Shown: positions 19,987-28,475 of the stretch, one piece after another
Layout of the letters: each line of letters starts with the position of its first letter
Position numbering within the stretch: the first letter of the stretch is position 1
DNA from: Myxococcus eversor
GTDB taxonomy: Bacteria; Myxococcota; Myxococcia; Myxococcales; Myxococcaceae
Assembly: GCF_010894455.1 (NCBI RefSeq)
Contig: NZ_JAAIXY010000005.1
Location: forward strand, 372,001 to 436,000
Reading direction: 5' to 3'
DNA length: 64,000 nt
Notes under the pieces: model-generated
The model's input: only the letters and a program-made list of their open reading frames with translations
Told to the model about the DNA's origin: nothing
Databases searched by the model: none
Translations under genes and position numbers: made by a program

Positions 19987-20955
19987 TCAGGGCTTCTCCG
20001 CGTAGACCACCGCGTACTCGTCGCAGTTGAACAGCGTGAGCCACTGGAGCTGCTCGAACTCCATCTGCCGCGCGCGCTGGACGTCCTCTCGCACCTTGGC
20101 GACGGTGACGCTGCCGGGCTGCTTCTCGGCGGCCGTCATGCCCCTGAGCGCGGCCAGCGCGGTGTTGACCGCGGGGTAGACATCCGAGGCGATGGAGTCC
20201 AGCCGGACCTGCTGGAAGCCCACCTGGCGCAGCTCGGTGAGATAGCGCTGGGTCGTCCAGACGTTGGCCTCGGGAAAGGCAATCCGGCCCCGCCAGTAGC
20301 GGTGACGCAGGCGGCGCCGCAGCCCCGTGCCCGTCTCGCGGTCCGTCTTCTGGCACATGTCCGCCATGACCAGGCGCCCGCCCGGGCGCAGCACCCGGAA
20401 CGCCTCGCGCAGGAAGTCGCCGCGCGTCCGGAAGTGCATCGCGGACTCCAGGGCGAAGACGACGTCGAAGTCACCCGTGCCGAAGGGAAGCCGCGTCGCC
20501 GAGCCCAGCTCCAGCTTCACCACGCCGTCCAGCCCCGTGAGCCGCACGCGCTCCCGTCCGATGTGGACCTGCTTGGGCGTGACGTTGACGCCGACGATGC
20601 GCGCGGGGCGATACGCCTCCGCCCAGAGGATGTCCTGGTCCGCATAACCGAAGCCGCAGTCCAGCACCGCGTCGCGCTCGCCCAGCCGCGCCGTCCGCGC
20701 CAGCAGGTGCGCCATCTGCGCCTGGGCCGCCATGAACAGCTCACCCACCCGCTCGCAGTTCGTCTCGTCCACCCGCTCCACGTCCCGCCAGTAGCCCAGG
20801 TTGATCCAGAAGGGCTCTCGTCCAGTGCTGACGCGAATCTCTTGCGGTGTTGGAAGCCCAGTCACCCAGGCGCCCGTCTCGTTCGTATAGAAACGCTCAG
20901 GGTCCGCCAGCACCGCGCTCTTGAGCTGCCTTGCGACCTGCATGACGTTGAACAT
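19987..20955 (-). CDS. SAM-dependent methyltransferase
   Basis: The ATG at 20955 is preceded by GGGGAGG at 6-8 bp spacing, giving 322 residues starting MFNVMQVARQL; a longer frame exists but lacks this site. The class I fold is visible: motif I AVLDCGFGYADQDILWA, an acidic end of strand 2 (GVNVTPKQV), FDVVFALESAMHF (motif IV region) and VLRPGGRLVMADM (motif VI). The phrase FWINLGYW near the start is shared with the EryG/small-molecule O- and C-methyltransferase group, which favours a metabolite as substrate. It is convergent with the encapsulin gene and likely tailors the NRPS product, although membership in the cluster is inference. Confidence 0.83.
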   Translation of the reverse strand: MFNVMQVARQLKSAVLADPERFYTNETGAWVTGLPTPQEIRVSTGREPFWINLGYWRDVERVDETNCERVGELFMAAQAQMAHLLARTARLGERDAVLDCGFGYADQDILWAEAYRPARIVGVNVTPKQVHIGRERVRLTGLDGVVKLELGSATRLPFGTGDFDVVFALESAMHFRTRGDFLREAFRVLRPGGRLVMADMCQKTDRETGTGLRRRLRHRYWRGRIAFPEANVWTTQRYLTELRQVGFQQVRLDSIASDVYPAVNTALAALRGMTAAEKQPGSVTVAKVREDVQRARQMEFEQLQWLTLFNCDEYAVVYAEKP

Positions 20956-21090
20956 CGCGAGCCTCCCCAACAGCGATGTTGGCATTATGGCGCGGAATGC
21001 AGGAATTGAGGAGCTGTCAGGGCACATAAATGTCAATGGCAAGCGTGGGGACAGGTCTGGCAAGGTGGGAGGAATTGGCGGTCCGCGCGC

Positions 21091-22218
21091 TCACGTGGGG
21101 CCCAGCGGGTCTCCGGACGGGCCGCTCCGGGCGCGCAGGCCGGGGCCCAGCTCGAAGATGAGGCCGAACTGGACCAGGCTCACCGGCTCCAGGAAGAGGA
21201 TGTTGAGGTAGTCCTGTCCGTGCACGTACCGGACGAACGCGCCGAAGCCCGCGCCCCAGCGGGGGAGGGCGGCGGCCTCCACGTTGAACGTCCACCGTTG
21301 CGAAGGTGTCTCTCCGAAGGGGCCGTTGACGTTGCCCTCCACACGGAAGCGGTGTTCGAACCACTGCCGCTCCACCAGGAGGCCAAAACCGACATGTCCG
21401 TCGCCATAGACTTCTCTCATCTCCGGGGTGATGCCGCCGAAGGCGAGTGAGGAGTTGCGCTCGATGAAGGCTCCCACGCCGAAGCTCCATGCGGAGCGGC
21501 GGGCCAGGTCGATGTTCTCGACGAGCCGGAACTGGGCCTCCAGCCGGATGAAGTTGGTGGAGAAGTCGCCGCTCGTCTCATTGAGTGGCAATGCGCCTTC
21601 GACGGACGCGCAGCCGCCCTCCGCCTCGCTGCTCTGGTTGGCGTAGAAGCACCCCGCCTGCCCATTGGAGTAGTGCCCCACGGAGAGGTTGATGAGCGAC
21701 AGGGCCAGACGCTTGGGTTTGCCCTGGTCATCCAGCCACGGCTTCCACAGGTGCGCCGCCTGGAGCGTCAGCTTGGGCATGAAGGACGGTGGAATGACGG
21801 GGCTGGACTCCTGCGCCAGCATGCGCAGCCGGATGTTCGGCGTCACCACTGCGCTCAGGATGTACTCACCCAGCGTGGGCGTGGCGTGGCCGATGTGGAG
21901 TTGAGGCAGGAAGAGATTGGGCGCGACCTGGGCCTCGAACACCAGGTGCGAGGGCTCCGGGTCTCCCACCCGTCGAATCCGATTGGGCGAGAAGAAGACG
22001 TAGGAGCGGTCCAGCCCGACGTTGAACGGCGCGTCCAACTCGAAGCGCGAGCTGGCCTCCACTCCGGGCGAAAGGCCCAGGAGGACGAGCAACCAGACCC
22101 AGGGCCGCCACGAACGGACGCGTCCAGGGGATGGAAGCTTTGCCGCGTCGGCGCTCCAGGCGGACGGCGTTTCCAGAGGGGGGAGGACAGGGGGCGAGGA
22201 GCGAGCGTCGAGGTGCAC
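21091..22218 (-). CDS. Outer-membrane beta-barrel protein with PldA-like HxSNG motif
   Basis: About 375 residues. A hydrophobic stretch (WVWLLVLLGLSPGVEAS, around residues 40-56) looks like a signal peptide after an overlong N-terminus, so the true start may lie inside. The rest alternates short amphipathic strands with polar turns, as in porin-like barrels. Residues H182, S184, N185 and G186 (GHYSNGQ), plus N222 in a following FSTN strand, resemble the His-Ser-Asn arrangement of outer-membrane phospholipase A. Overall similarity to PldA is not obvious, and a structural barrel is equally possible. It is transcribed away from the rubber-oxygenase-like gene. Confidence 0.55.
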   Translation of the reverse strand: MHLDARSSPPVLPPLETPSAWSADAAKLPSPGRVRSWRPWVWLLVLLGLSPGVEASSRFELDAPFNVGLDRSYVFFSPNRIRRVGDPEPSHLVFEAQVAPNLFLPQLHIGHATPTLGEYILSAVVTPNIRLRMLAQESSPVIPPSFMPKLTLQAAHLWKPWLDDQGKPKRLALSLINLSVGHYSNGQAGCFYANQSSEAEGGCASVEGALPLNETSGDFSTNFIRLEAQFRLVENIDLARRSAWSFGVGAFIERNSSLAFGGITPEMREVYGDGHVGFGLLVERQWFEHRFRVEGNVNGPFGETPSQRWTFNVEAAALPRWGAGFGAFVRYVHGQDYLNILFLEPVSLVQFGLIFELGPGLRARSGPSGDPLGPT

Positions 22219-22705
22219 GGAGGTCTTCCCCGGTGAAGGGGCGTTGTGACCTCATTGATACGACGGTCTTCGGATATTCCGCAACGCGGAATATCTTGCT
22301 GACGGATGATGGCCACCCCTACCGGGCGTGTGAGGTGCCGTCCTGCCCGCGCGCCTTCTGAGCTGGCTCGCGGTGCCACACGGGCGCGGGACTTGTCGCC
22401 CGTGAAGGGAATGGCTGGGATTGAATCGGAACCGGAGGTGTGAGTCTTTGTTTGCCCGCTGATCCCCGCCGTTGCTGGTGCGGGCCTCGCGTTCCACCTG
22501 CTGGACCGAGTGGTGGTCGGGCGATATCTCGACGATTGGCGTCGCTGCGGCGTGCTCTGAAAACACGTGTATTCACGCACCATTAGGTCGCCCAAACCCT
22601 CCAAAACCCGGATTCGATGACGCGCTGCGTATTGTGCGCCTTCACCCTGGGGCCTGATTATCGCGCTGTTGTCAGAGTGCCAATAAGCAATGGAGGGCTG
22701 CGCGC
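22219..22705. other. Intergenic region between divergent genes at 22218 and 22706
   Basis: These 487 bases hold no convincing gene. They contain the perfect 10-bp palindrome at 22273-22295 and an AT-richer stretch around 22545-22690. The site GGAGGG lies 8 bp before the ATG of the dihaem protein. The region is expected to carry promoters for both flanking genes. Confidence 0.6.
22273..22295. promoter_or_regulatory. Perfect inverted repeat, operator candidate
   Basis: GATATTCCGC (22273-22282) and GCGGAATATC (22286-22295) form a perfect 10-bp dyad around AAC, about 55 bp before the barrel-protein start as annotated. The ATTCCGC-GCGGAAT core resembles operators of IclR- or TetR-type regulators. 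It could also form a stem-loop in RNA, but it is AT-richer than local terminators. Confidence 0.5.
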
Positions 22706-24727
22706 ATGCGACTGCACCGAAGTCGTCAGTGGGCTTTTTCGAGTTCCTTGCTGTTGGCCCTGGTCGTCACCCGGGCGGAGGCCGCGGACCCGCCGTTGTT
22801 GGATGTGACGGCGAACCGCTCTCCGTTCGGGTCGGCGTGTCAGGGCCAGCCGGATTCCACGCTGTTGCCGGTGGACCCCAGAACCCTCGTCGTCCCGGGC
22901 GTCAACAAGCCGGGCGCCGCGGTGCAGTTCAACGCGTACTGGGTGGACCTGCACAACCCGCCGCCGCCGTTCGTGACGACGCTGGCACCCAACCCGAAGA
23001 ACTGTGGCGAGTTCCGGGCGAGCGTCGCCCGTGGAAAGAAGAACATCGAGACCCGGGCGTACTTCCAGCCCTTCTCGACGGCGACCGCGTACTACACCAT
23101 GTACACGCTGTGGGGTTATCTGTTCCGCCCTTCCGACTTCGACGAGCAGGTCATCAAGCGCTACGGAATGTCGAAGGCCCCGTTCCGCAATCCCTATCCG
23201 ATGCCCTGGGAGAACCCCAACCTCACCAACGGCGGCAGCGGTCAGCTCCCGCTCGGCCTGGTGCAGGAGCGCGACTCCAACGGCCGCTGGACGGGCGCCA
23301 TCGGCTCCACCTGCTCGGGCTGTCATGACTCGCGGCTGGGCACGGAGTCGGAGTCGGGCTTCGTGTGGGGCCGCTCCAACGACGCGCTGGACGCCGGCCT
23401 CATCCAGTCCGACATGTTCCGCTCCACCGTGGTGGGCAATGTCTTCCAGATTGCCCCCGTGCCCTGGAGCGTGGGCCGCGGCATGAGCGACGCCATTGGC
23501 ATTGTCGACCTGCTGCCCGCGCTCTTCGACATGGACTCGCTGGCCCTGGTGCCCAGCCTGCTCGAGTATTTCCCCACCCACGCCGGTGGCATGTCCCGCG
23601 CTCCCAACTGGTGGTACCGCGCGTTCAAGACGCGCCAGTTCTGGGACGGCGCGCTGACGTCCGACAACGTCCGCTCGGAGATGGCGTTCGCCGTCGCCAA
23701 CCTGGGGCGCAACGCGGCCGAGCGCCGCGCGCTGACCGCCGAGTTCGAGGACAACGACAACTTCTTCGTCTCGATGTCGCCCCCCGCCTACCCCAAGGCC
23801 ATCAACACCGCGCTGGCCGAGCAGGGCGCGGTCCTCTTCCACGAGCGTGACTTGTGGGCCAATGGCGCCAACGCCACCATTCCGAAGACCCCGGGCAACG
23901 GCTCCTGCGCGAGCTGCCACGGCGTCTACTCGCCGCGCTACGCGGCCAACCCCGCGTACCTGCCCGACCCCCGCCTCAAGGGCATCTCCGGCGTCATCAC
24001 CCCCATTGAAACCATCCGCACGGACCCGGCCCGCAAGGACTTGATGGCGGACGAGCGCAAGCGCCGCGCGTGGAACACGTCCTTCCTCGCCTACAACGAC
24101 GAGCACCCCAACCACGGCCCCTTCTACGACGACCCCATCTCCAGCGCGCTGCGCCGCGTGCCGCGCGCCGCGTATGACACCGGCATGGGGCCCGTGTACT
24201 CACCGGAAGGGCCCAACGCGTGGATCAAACCGTTCGGCTACGTAGCCACGCCGCTCTACGGCGCGTGGGCCTCCGCCCCGTACTTCCACAACTCCAGCGT
24301 GCCCACCCTCTGGGGCGTGCTGAAGCCGTCGGACCGTCCCAAGGTGTGGAAGCGCCTGCAGACCTCCACCAACAACCTGGGCACCAACGCGGGCTTCGAC
24401 CCGAGCTTCGCCTCCTACGACTTCGACAAGCTCGGCTGGAAGGTGACGGCGCTGGCCTGTGGAGACCGCCCGGCCAATGACCCCTTCATCCCCTGCAGCC
24501 ACGAGATGGCCACGCTGGACGTGCTGTTCGCCAACATCGCGAACGTCGTCGCCAACTACAACTCGCTGGCGTACCAGTCGCCGCCGCCCATCAGCCAGAA
24601 GCAGATCAACTCCCGCATGATCTTCAACTCGCACCTGTACGGGCTCGGCAACGGGGGCCACGACTTCACCCAGTCGCTCTCCGACAGCGAGCGCTACGCC
24701 CTCATCGAGTACATGAAGACGCTCTGA
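22706..24727 (+). CDS. Secreted dihaem c-type oxygenase of the RoxA/RoxB (rubber oxygenase) type
   Basis: 673 residues, starting with a Sec signal peptide (about residues 1-30, hydrophobic SSLLLALVV then cleavage near AEA). It has two haem c attachment sites, CSGCH (C203-H207) and CASCH (C401-H405). Length and haem spacing fit RoxA/RoxB, secreted dihaem dioxygenases that cleave the double bonds of cis-1,4-polyisoprene; RoxA-like proteins are known from myxobacteria. Segments such as FWDGALTSDNVR, GPFYDDP and YGAWASAPYFHNSSVPTLWG also fit the family's MauG-like core. GGAGGG lies 8 bp before the ATG. It stands alone in its transcript. Substrate could be another polyisoprenoid or unsaturated lipid rather than rubber. 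Confidence 0.8.
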   Translation: MRLHRSRQWAFSSSLLLALVVTRAEAADPPLLDVTANRSPFGSACQGQPDSTLLPVDPRTLVVPGVNKPGAAVQFNAYWVDLHNPPPPFVTTLAPNPKNCGEFRASVARGKKNIETRAYFQPFSTATAYYTMYTLWGYLFRPSDFDEQVIKRYGMSKAPFRNPYPMPWENPNLTNGGSGQLPLGLVQERDSNGRWTGAIGSTCSGCHDSRLGTESESGFVWGRSNDALDAGLIQSDMFRSTVVGNVFQIAPVPWSVGRGMSDAIGIVDLLPALFDMDSLALVPSLLEYFPTHAGGMSRAPNWWYRAFKTRQFWDGALTSDNVRSEMAFAVANLGRNAAERRALTAEFEDNDNFFVSMSPPAYPKAINTALAEQGAVLFHERDLWANGANATIPKTPGNGSCASCHGVYSPRYAANPAYLPDPRLKGISGVITPIETIRTDPARKDLMADERKRRAWNTSFLAYNDEHPNHGPFYDDPISSALRRVPRAAYDTGMGPVYSPEGPNAWIKPFGYVATPLYGAWASAPYFHNSSVPTLWGVLKPSDRPKVWKRLQTSTNNLGTNAGFDPSFASYDFDKLGWKVTALACGDRPANDPFIPCSHEMATLDVLFANIANVVANYNSLAYQSPPPISQKQINSRMIFNSHLYGLGNGGHDFTQSLSDSERYALIEYMKTL

Positions 24728-24735
24728 AAACGACT

Positions 24736-24770
24736 CACCCGTGACGGGCACGGAAGGCCTGTCACGGGTG
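24736..24770 (+). terminator. Terminator hairpin after the dihaem protein
   Basis: CACCCGTGAC (24736-24745) pairs perfectly with GTCACGGGTG (24761-24770), 8 bp after the stop. It is one of two back-to-back hairpins separating convergent genes. There is no T-tract. Confidence 0.6.
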
Positions 24771-24786
24771 GGCGGTTGAAGCACGG

Positions 24787-24816
24787 CGGCCTCCGGGAGG
24801 AACACCCCGGGGGCCG
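24787..24816 (-). terminator. Terminator hairpin after the aldehyde dehydrogenase operon
   Basis: CGGCCTCCGGG (24787-24797) pairs with CCCGGGGGCCG (24806-24816), with one T-G pair, 3 bp beyond the aldehyde dehydrogenase stop on the minus strand. It marks the end of the nine-gene fatty-acid operon. Confidence 0.6.
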
Positions 24817-24819
24817 TTG

Positions 24820-26226
24820 CTACATCAGGCGCTTGAAGAGGCCGAGCTTGCCCACGTACGGCGGGTAGCGCATGGCCAGGTCCAGCAGGAAGGGCCGCTT
24901 CACGACGCTCTTCTTGTGGCTGAAGGCATCGAAGCTCGACTGGCCGTGGTATCCGCCCAGGCCGGACTCGCCCACGCCGCCGAAGGGCAGGCCCTCCACC
25001 GCGAAGTGGACGCAGACGTCGTTGACCACCGCGCCGCCGCTCGACGTCTCCGTGAGGACGCGCTCGTTGACGGCCGCGTCCTTGGCGAAGCTGTAGAGGG
25101 CGAGCGGCTTGGGCCGCGAGCGCACGAAGCGGATGGCCTCGTCGATGCTCGGGCAGTCCACCAGCGGGAGGAGGGGACCGAAAATCTCTTCCTGCATCAG
25201 CGGACTGGACAGGGGCGCGTCGGTGATGACGGTGGGCGCGAAGAAGCGGGAGGACGCCTCGCGCTCACCGCCGAAGGCCACCTTCCCGTGCCCCGCGAGC
25301 GCCGAGACGCGCTCGAAGTGCCGGGCGCTGATGATGCGGCCGTAGTCATTGCTGGTGCGCGCGTCGGCGCCGTAGAAGCTGGTGACGGCCTTCTGGACCA
25401 GCGCGGCGAAGCGCTCCTTCAGCTCGGGGTGGATGAGCACGTAGTCCGGCGCGATGCACGTCTGGCCCGCGTTGACGAACTTGCCCCAGGCGATGCGGCG
25501 CGCGGTGACCTCCAGGTCGGCGCTCCGGTCCACGATGCAGGGGCTCTTGCCGCCCAGCTCCAGGACGGTGGGCGTCAGGTGCTTCGCCGCGGCCTCCGCG
25601 ACGACCCGACCCACCTGGGTGCCACCGGTGAAGAAGATGAGGTCCCACTTCTCCGCGAGGAGGGCGCGGCTGGTCTCCGCGTCCCCCTCCACGACGGTGA
25701 CGACGTCCGCTGGAAACGCCTCGGACAGCAGCCGGGTGAGTACGCTCGACGTCGCCGGGGCCAGCTCGCTGGGCTTGAGCACGGCGGTGCAGCCCGCGGC
25801 GAGCGCCCCGATGAGCGGCGCGATCGACAGCTGATACGGGTAGTTCCAGGGCGCGATGATGAGCGTCACGCCGAGCGGGTCCGCGTACTGATAGGCCCGC
25901 GCGGGCTGGATGACGATGGGCGCTGGTGTCTTGCGCGGCTTCATCCACGACTTCACGTGCTTGAGCGCGTTCTTTATCTCCCCGTAGATGCTGCCGACCT
26001 CGGTGAGATACGCCTCCTCCGCGCTCTTGTTCAGGTCCGACTTGAGGGCGGCGAAAATCTCCGCCTCGTACTTGCGCACGGCATGGCCCAGGGTCTCCAA
26101 CTGCGCCCGCCGCCACTCGAGCGGGAGCGTGACGCGGGACTCGAAGTAGGCACGCTGCTTTTCGACGAGCGCCTTCGCATCGAACGAAGACGGGACAGCG
26201 GCGAGGCGGGTGGAACCCTGGGCCAT
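24820..26226 (-). CDS. Aldehyde dehydrogenase, class 3 (fatty aldehyde) type
   Basis: 468 residues, the length of ALDH3/coniferyl-type enzymes, which lack the N-terminal extension of ALDH1. It oxidises aldehydes to acids with NAD(P). Visible motifs are IIAPWNYPYQL, FFTGGTQVGR, ELGGKSP and the catalytic cysteine C257 in NAGQTCIAP. The C-terminal FSHKKSVVKRP and a hydrophobic tail resemble fatty aldehyde dehydrogenases. AAGGAG precedes the ATG. It is the last gene of the minus-strand fatty-acid operon, 30 bp after the FadJ-type gene, and likely feeds long-chain acids into the ligase and beta-oxidation steps. Confidence 0.92.
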   Translation of the reverse strand: MAQGSTRLAAVPSSFDAKALVEKQRAYFESRVTLPLEWRRAQLETLGHAVRKYEAEIFAALKSDLNKSAEEAYLTEVGSIYGEIKNALKHVKSWMKPRKTPAPIVIQPARAYQYADPLGVTLIIAPWNYPYQLSIAPLIGALAAGCTAVLKPSELAPATSSVLTRLLSEAFPADVVTVVEGDAETSRALLAEKWDLIFFTGGTQVGRVVAEAAAKHLTPTVLELGGKSPCIVDRSADLEVTARRIAWGKFVNAGQTCIAPDYVLIHPELKERFAALVQKAVTSFYGADARTSNDYGRIISARHFERVSALAGHGKVAFGGEREASSRFFAPTVITDAPLSSPLMQEEIFGPLLPLVDCPSIDEAIRFVRSRPKPLALYSFAKDAAVNERVLTETSSGGAVVNDVCVHFAVEGLPFGGVGESGLGGYHGQSSFDAFSHKKSVVKRPFLLDLAMRYPPYVGKLGLFKRLM

Positions 26227-26256
26227 GGGACTTCTCCTTGCGTGAGATTCGCGCGG

Positions 26257-28434
26257 CTACTTCAAGAACTCGCCCTTCTCGGCCTTCTCCACGAGCGACG
26301 CGGGGGGCAGGAAGTGCTTTCCGTAGCGCTGCGCCAGCTCGCGCGCGCGGGTGATGAAGCCCCGCGGACCCGTGCCGCTGGGGCCCTCGTAGCCGTTGAT
26401 GAACTGGGCCACGCCGCCCGTCCATGCCGGGAAGCCGATGCCCAGGATGGAGCCGATGTTGGCGTCCGCCGCCGAGCGCAGCACGCCTTCATCGAAGCAG
26501 CGCACCGTGTCGATGGCCTCCGCGAACAGCATGCGCTCCTTCATGTCCTCGAAGGGGATGGTGTGGCCCGGCCTGGTGTAGTGCTGGGCGAGCCCCGGCC
26601 ACAGGTTCGCGCGCTTGCCGTCCACGTAGTCGTAGAAGCCCGACCCGGTGGAGCGGCCCTTGCGCCCGTGCTTGTCGATGAGCGTGTCCACGACGGCGTA
26701 GCTGCCGTGCTCCACCCACGTCTGGCCCGCGGCCTCCGCTGCGGCCTTCGTCTCCAGGCGGATCTTGCGCGGCAAGGTCAGCGTCAATTCGTCCATCAGC
26801 GCCAGGGGCGCCGCCGGGTAGCCGGCCTGCAGGCCCGCCTGTTCAATCGACGCCGGAGCGATTCCCTCGCCCACCATGGCGATGGCCTCGTTGAGGAACG
26901 TGCCGATGACGCGGCTGGTGAAGAAGCCCCGGCTGTCGTTGACGACGATGGGCGTCTTGCCAATCTGCACCGCGATGTCGATGGCCTTCGCCAGCGTCGC
27001 GTCGCTCGTCTTCTTGCCGGCGATGAGCTCCAGCAGCGGCATCTTGTCCACGGGGGAGAAGAAGTGCATGCCCACGAAGTCCTCCGTGCGCTTCACTCCC
27101 TCCGCCAGCAGCGTAATCGGCAGCGTGGATGTGTTGGACGCCAGCACCGCGTCGGGGGCCACGACGTCCTGCACCTCCTGGAACACCTTGTGCTTCAGCT
27201 CCACGCCCTCGAACACGGCCTCGATGACCAGGTCGCAGCCCTTGAGCTGGGCGGCGTCCGCCGTCGGGGTGATTCGCGCCAGGAGCGCGTCGCCCTTCTC
27301 CTTCGTGGACTTGCCCTTCTGGATGGCCTTCTCCACCAGCTTCACGGAGTACTGCTTGCCCTTCTCCGCGGACTCCTGGCTCACGTCCTTGAGCACCACG
27401 TCGATGCCCGCCTTGGCGCAGACGTAGGCGATGCCCGCGCCCATCATCCCGGCGCCGAGGATGCCGACCTTCTTCGCCGTGTGCTGCGGGAAGCCCTTGG
27501 GCCGGCCGCCACCGGAGTTGATGTGCTGCATGTCGAAGAAGAACGCCTGAATCATGTTCTTCGCGACCTGGCCGGTGGCCAGCTCGGTGAAGTAGCGCGA
27601 CTCGATGGTGAACGCGGTGTCGATGTCCACCTGCGTGCCTTCCACGGCCACCGCCATGATGGCGCGCGGCGCGGGCATGTTCGCGCCCTTGATCTGCTTG
27701 CGCAGGTTGGCGGGGAAGGCGGGCAGGTTCGCCGCGAGGCCGGGATGGGACGGCGTGCCGCCCGGAATCTTGTAGCCCTTCGCGTCCCACGGCTGCTGCG
27801 CCGTCGGGTTCGCCTTGATCCACGCCTTGGCCGCGGGCAGCAGCGCCTCCACGGACTCCACCACCTCGTGCACCAGGCCGACCTCCTTGGCCTCCTGCGG
27901 GCGGTAGCGCTGGCCCTGGAGCAGCACCTTCATCATCGCGTCCACGATGCCCAGCATGCGCACCGTGCGCACCACGCCGCCGCCACCGGGCAACAGGCCC
28001 AGCGTCACTTCCGGCAGGCCCAACTGCGCGCCCTTCACGTCCGCGACGATGCGGCGGTGACAGGCCAGGGCAATCTCCAGGCCTCCGCCCAGCGCCGCGC
28101 CGTTGATGGCGGCGACCACGGGCTTGCCCAAGGTCTCCAGCGTGCGCAGGTGCGACTTGATCTCCTGGACCAGCTCGAACGCCTGCTTCGCGTCCTCCTT
28201 GCGGATGCGCTGCAAGTCGTTCAGGTCGCCGCCGGCGAAGAAGGTCTTCTTCGCGGAGGTGAGGATGACGCCGGTGATGTCGGCCTTCTCCTTGGCCAGC
28301 CGGTCCACCGTGGCGCGCATGGACTTCAGGTACGCGGCGTTCATGGTGTTGGCGGACTGGTTGGGGTCATCCAGCGTCAAGATGACGATGCCGTCGGCAT
28401 CCTTGTCCCAGCGGATGGTGTTCTGCTCGCTCAT
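26257..28434 (-). CDS. fadJ: Bifunctional enoyl-CoA hydratase / 3-hydroxyacyl-CoA dehydrogenase (FadJ/FadB type)
   Basis: 725 residues from the ATG at 28434 (MSEQNTIRWDKDADG). The N-terminal crotonase domain (about 1-200) shows AINGAALGGGLEIALACH and the LGLPEVTLGLLPGGGG oxyanion region. The C-terminal half starts with the NAD-binding VGILGAGMMGAGIAY near residue 324, and continues with SNTSTLPI and GMHFFSPVDKMPLLELI (the catalytic histidine of 3-hydroxyacyl-CoA dehydrogenases). It performs hydration and the second oxidation of fatty acyl-CoA, in complex with the upstream thiolase 41 bp away. The symbol follows general architecture; FadB versus FadJ cannot be separated by eye. Confidence 0.93.
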   Translation of the reverse strand: MSEQNTIRWDKDADGIVILTLDDPNQSANTMNAAYLKSMRATVDRLAKEKADITGVILTSAKKTFFAGGDLNDLQRIRKEDAKQAFELVQEIKSHLRTLETLGKPVVAAINGAALGGGLEIALACHRRIVADVKGAQLGLPEVTLGLLPGGGGVVRTVRMLGIVDAMMKVLLQGQRYRPQEAKEVGLVHEVVESVEALLPAAKAWIKANPTAQQPWDAKGYKIPGGTPSHPGLAANLPAFPANLRKQIKGANMPAPRAIMAVAVEGTQVDIDTAFTIESRYFTELATGQVAKNMIQAFFFDMQHINSGGGRPKGFPQHTAKKVGILGAGMMGAGIAYVCAKAGIDVVLKDVSQESAEKGKQYSVKLVEKAIQKGKSTKEKGDALLARITPTADAAQLKGCDLVIEAVFEGVELKHKVFQEVQDVVAPDAVLASNTSTLPITLLAEGVKRTEDFVGMHFFSPVDKMPLLELIAGKKTSDATLAKAIDIAVQIGKTPIVVNDSRGFFTSRVIGTFLNEAIAMVGEGIAPASIEQAGLQAGYPAAPLALMDELTLTLPRKIRLETKAAAEAAGQTWVEHGSYAVVDTLIDKHGRKGRSTGSGFYDYVDGKRANLWPGLAQHYTRPGHTIPFEDMKERMLFAEAIDTVRCFDEGVLRSAADANIGSILGIGFPAWTGGVAQFINGYEGPSGTGPRGFITRARELAQRYGKHFLPPASLVEKAEKGEFLK

Positions 28435-28475
28435 GGGGTTCGCTCGAATCTTGTCGAAAGGTGGGTCAAAGGGGT

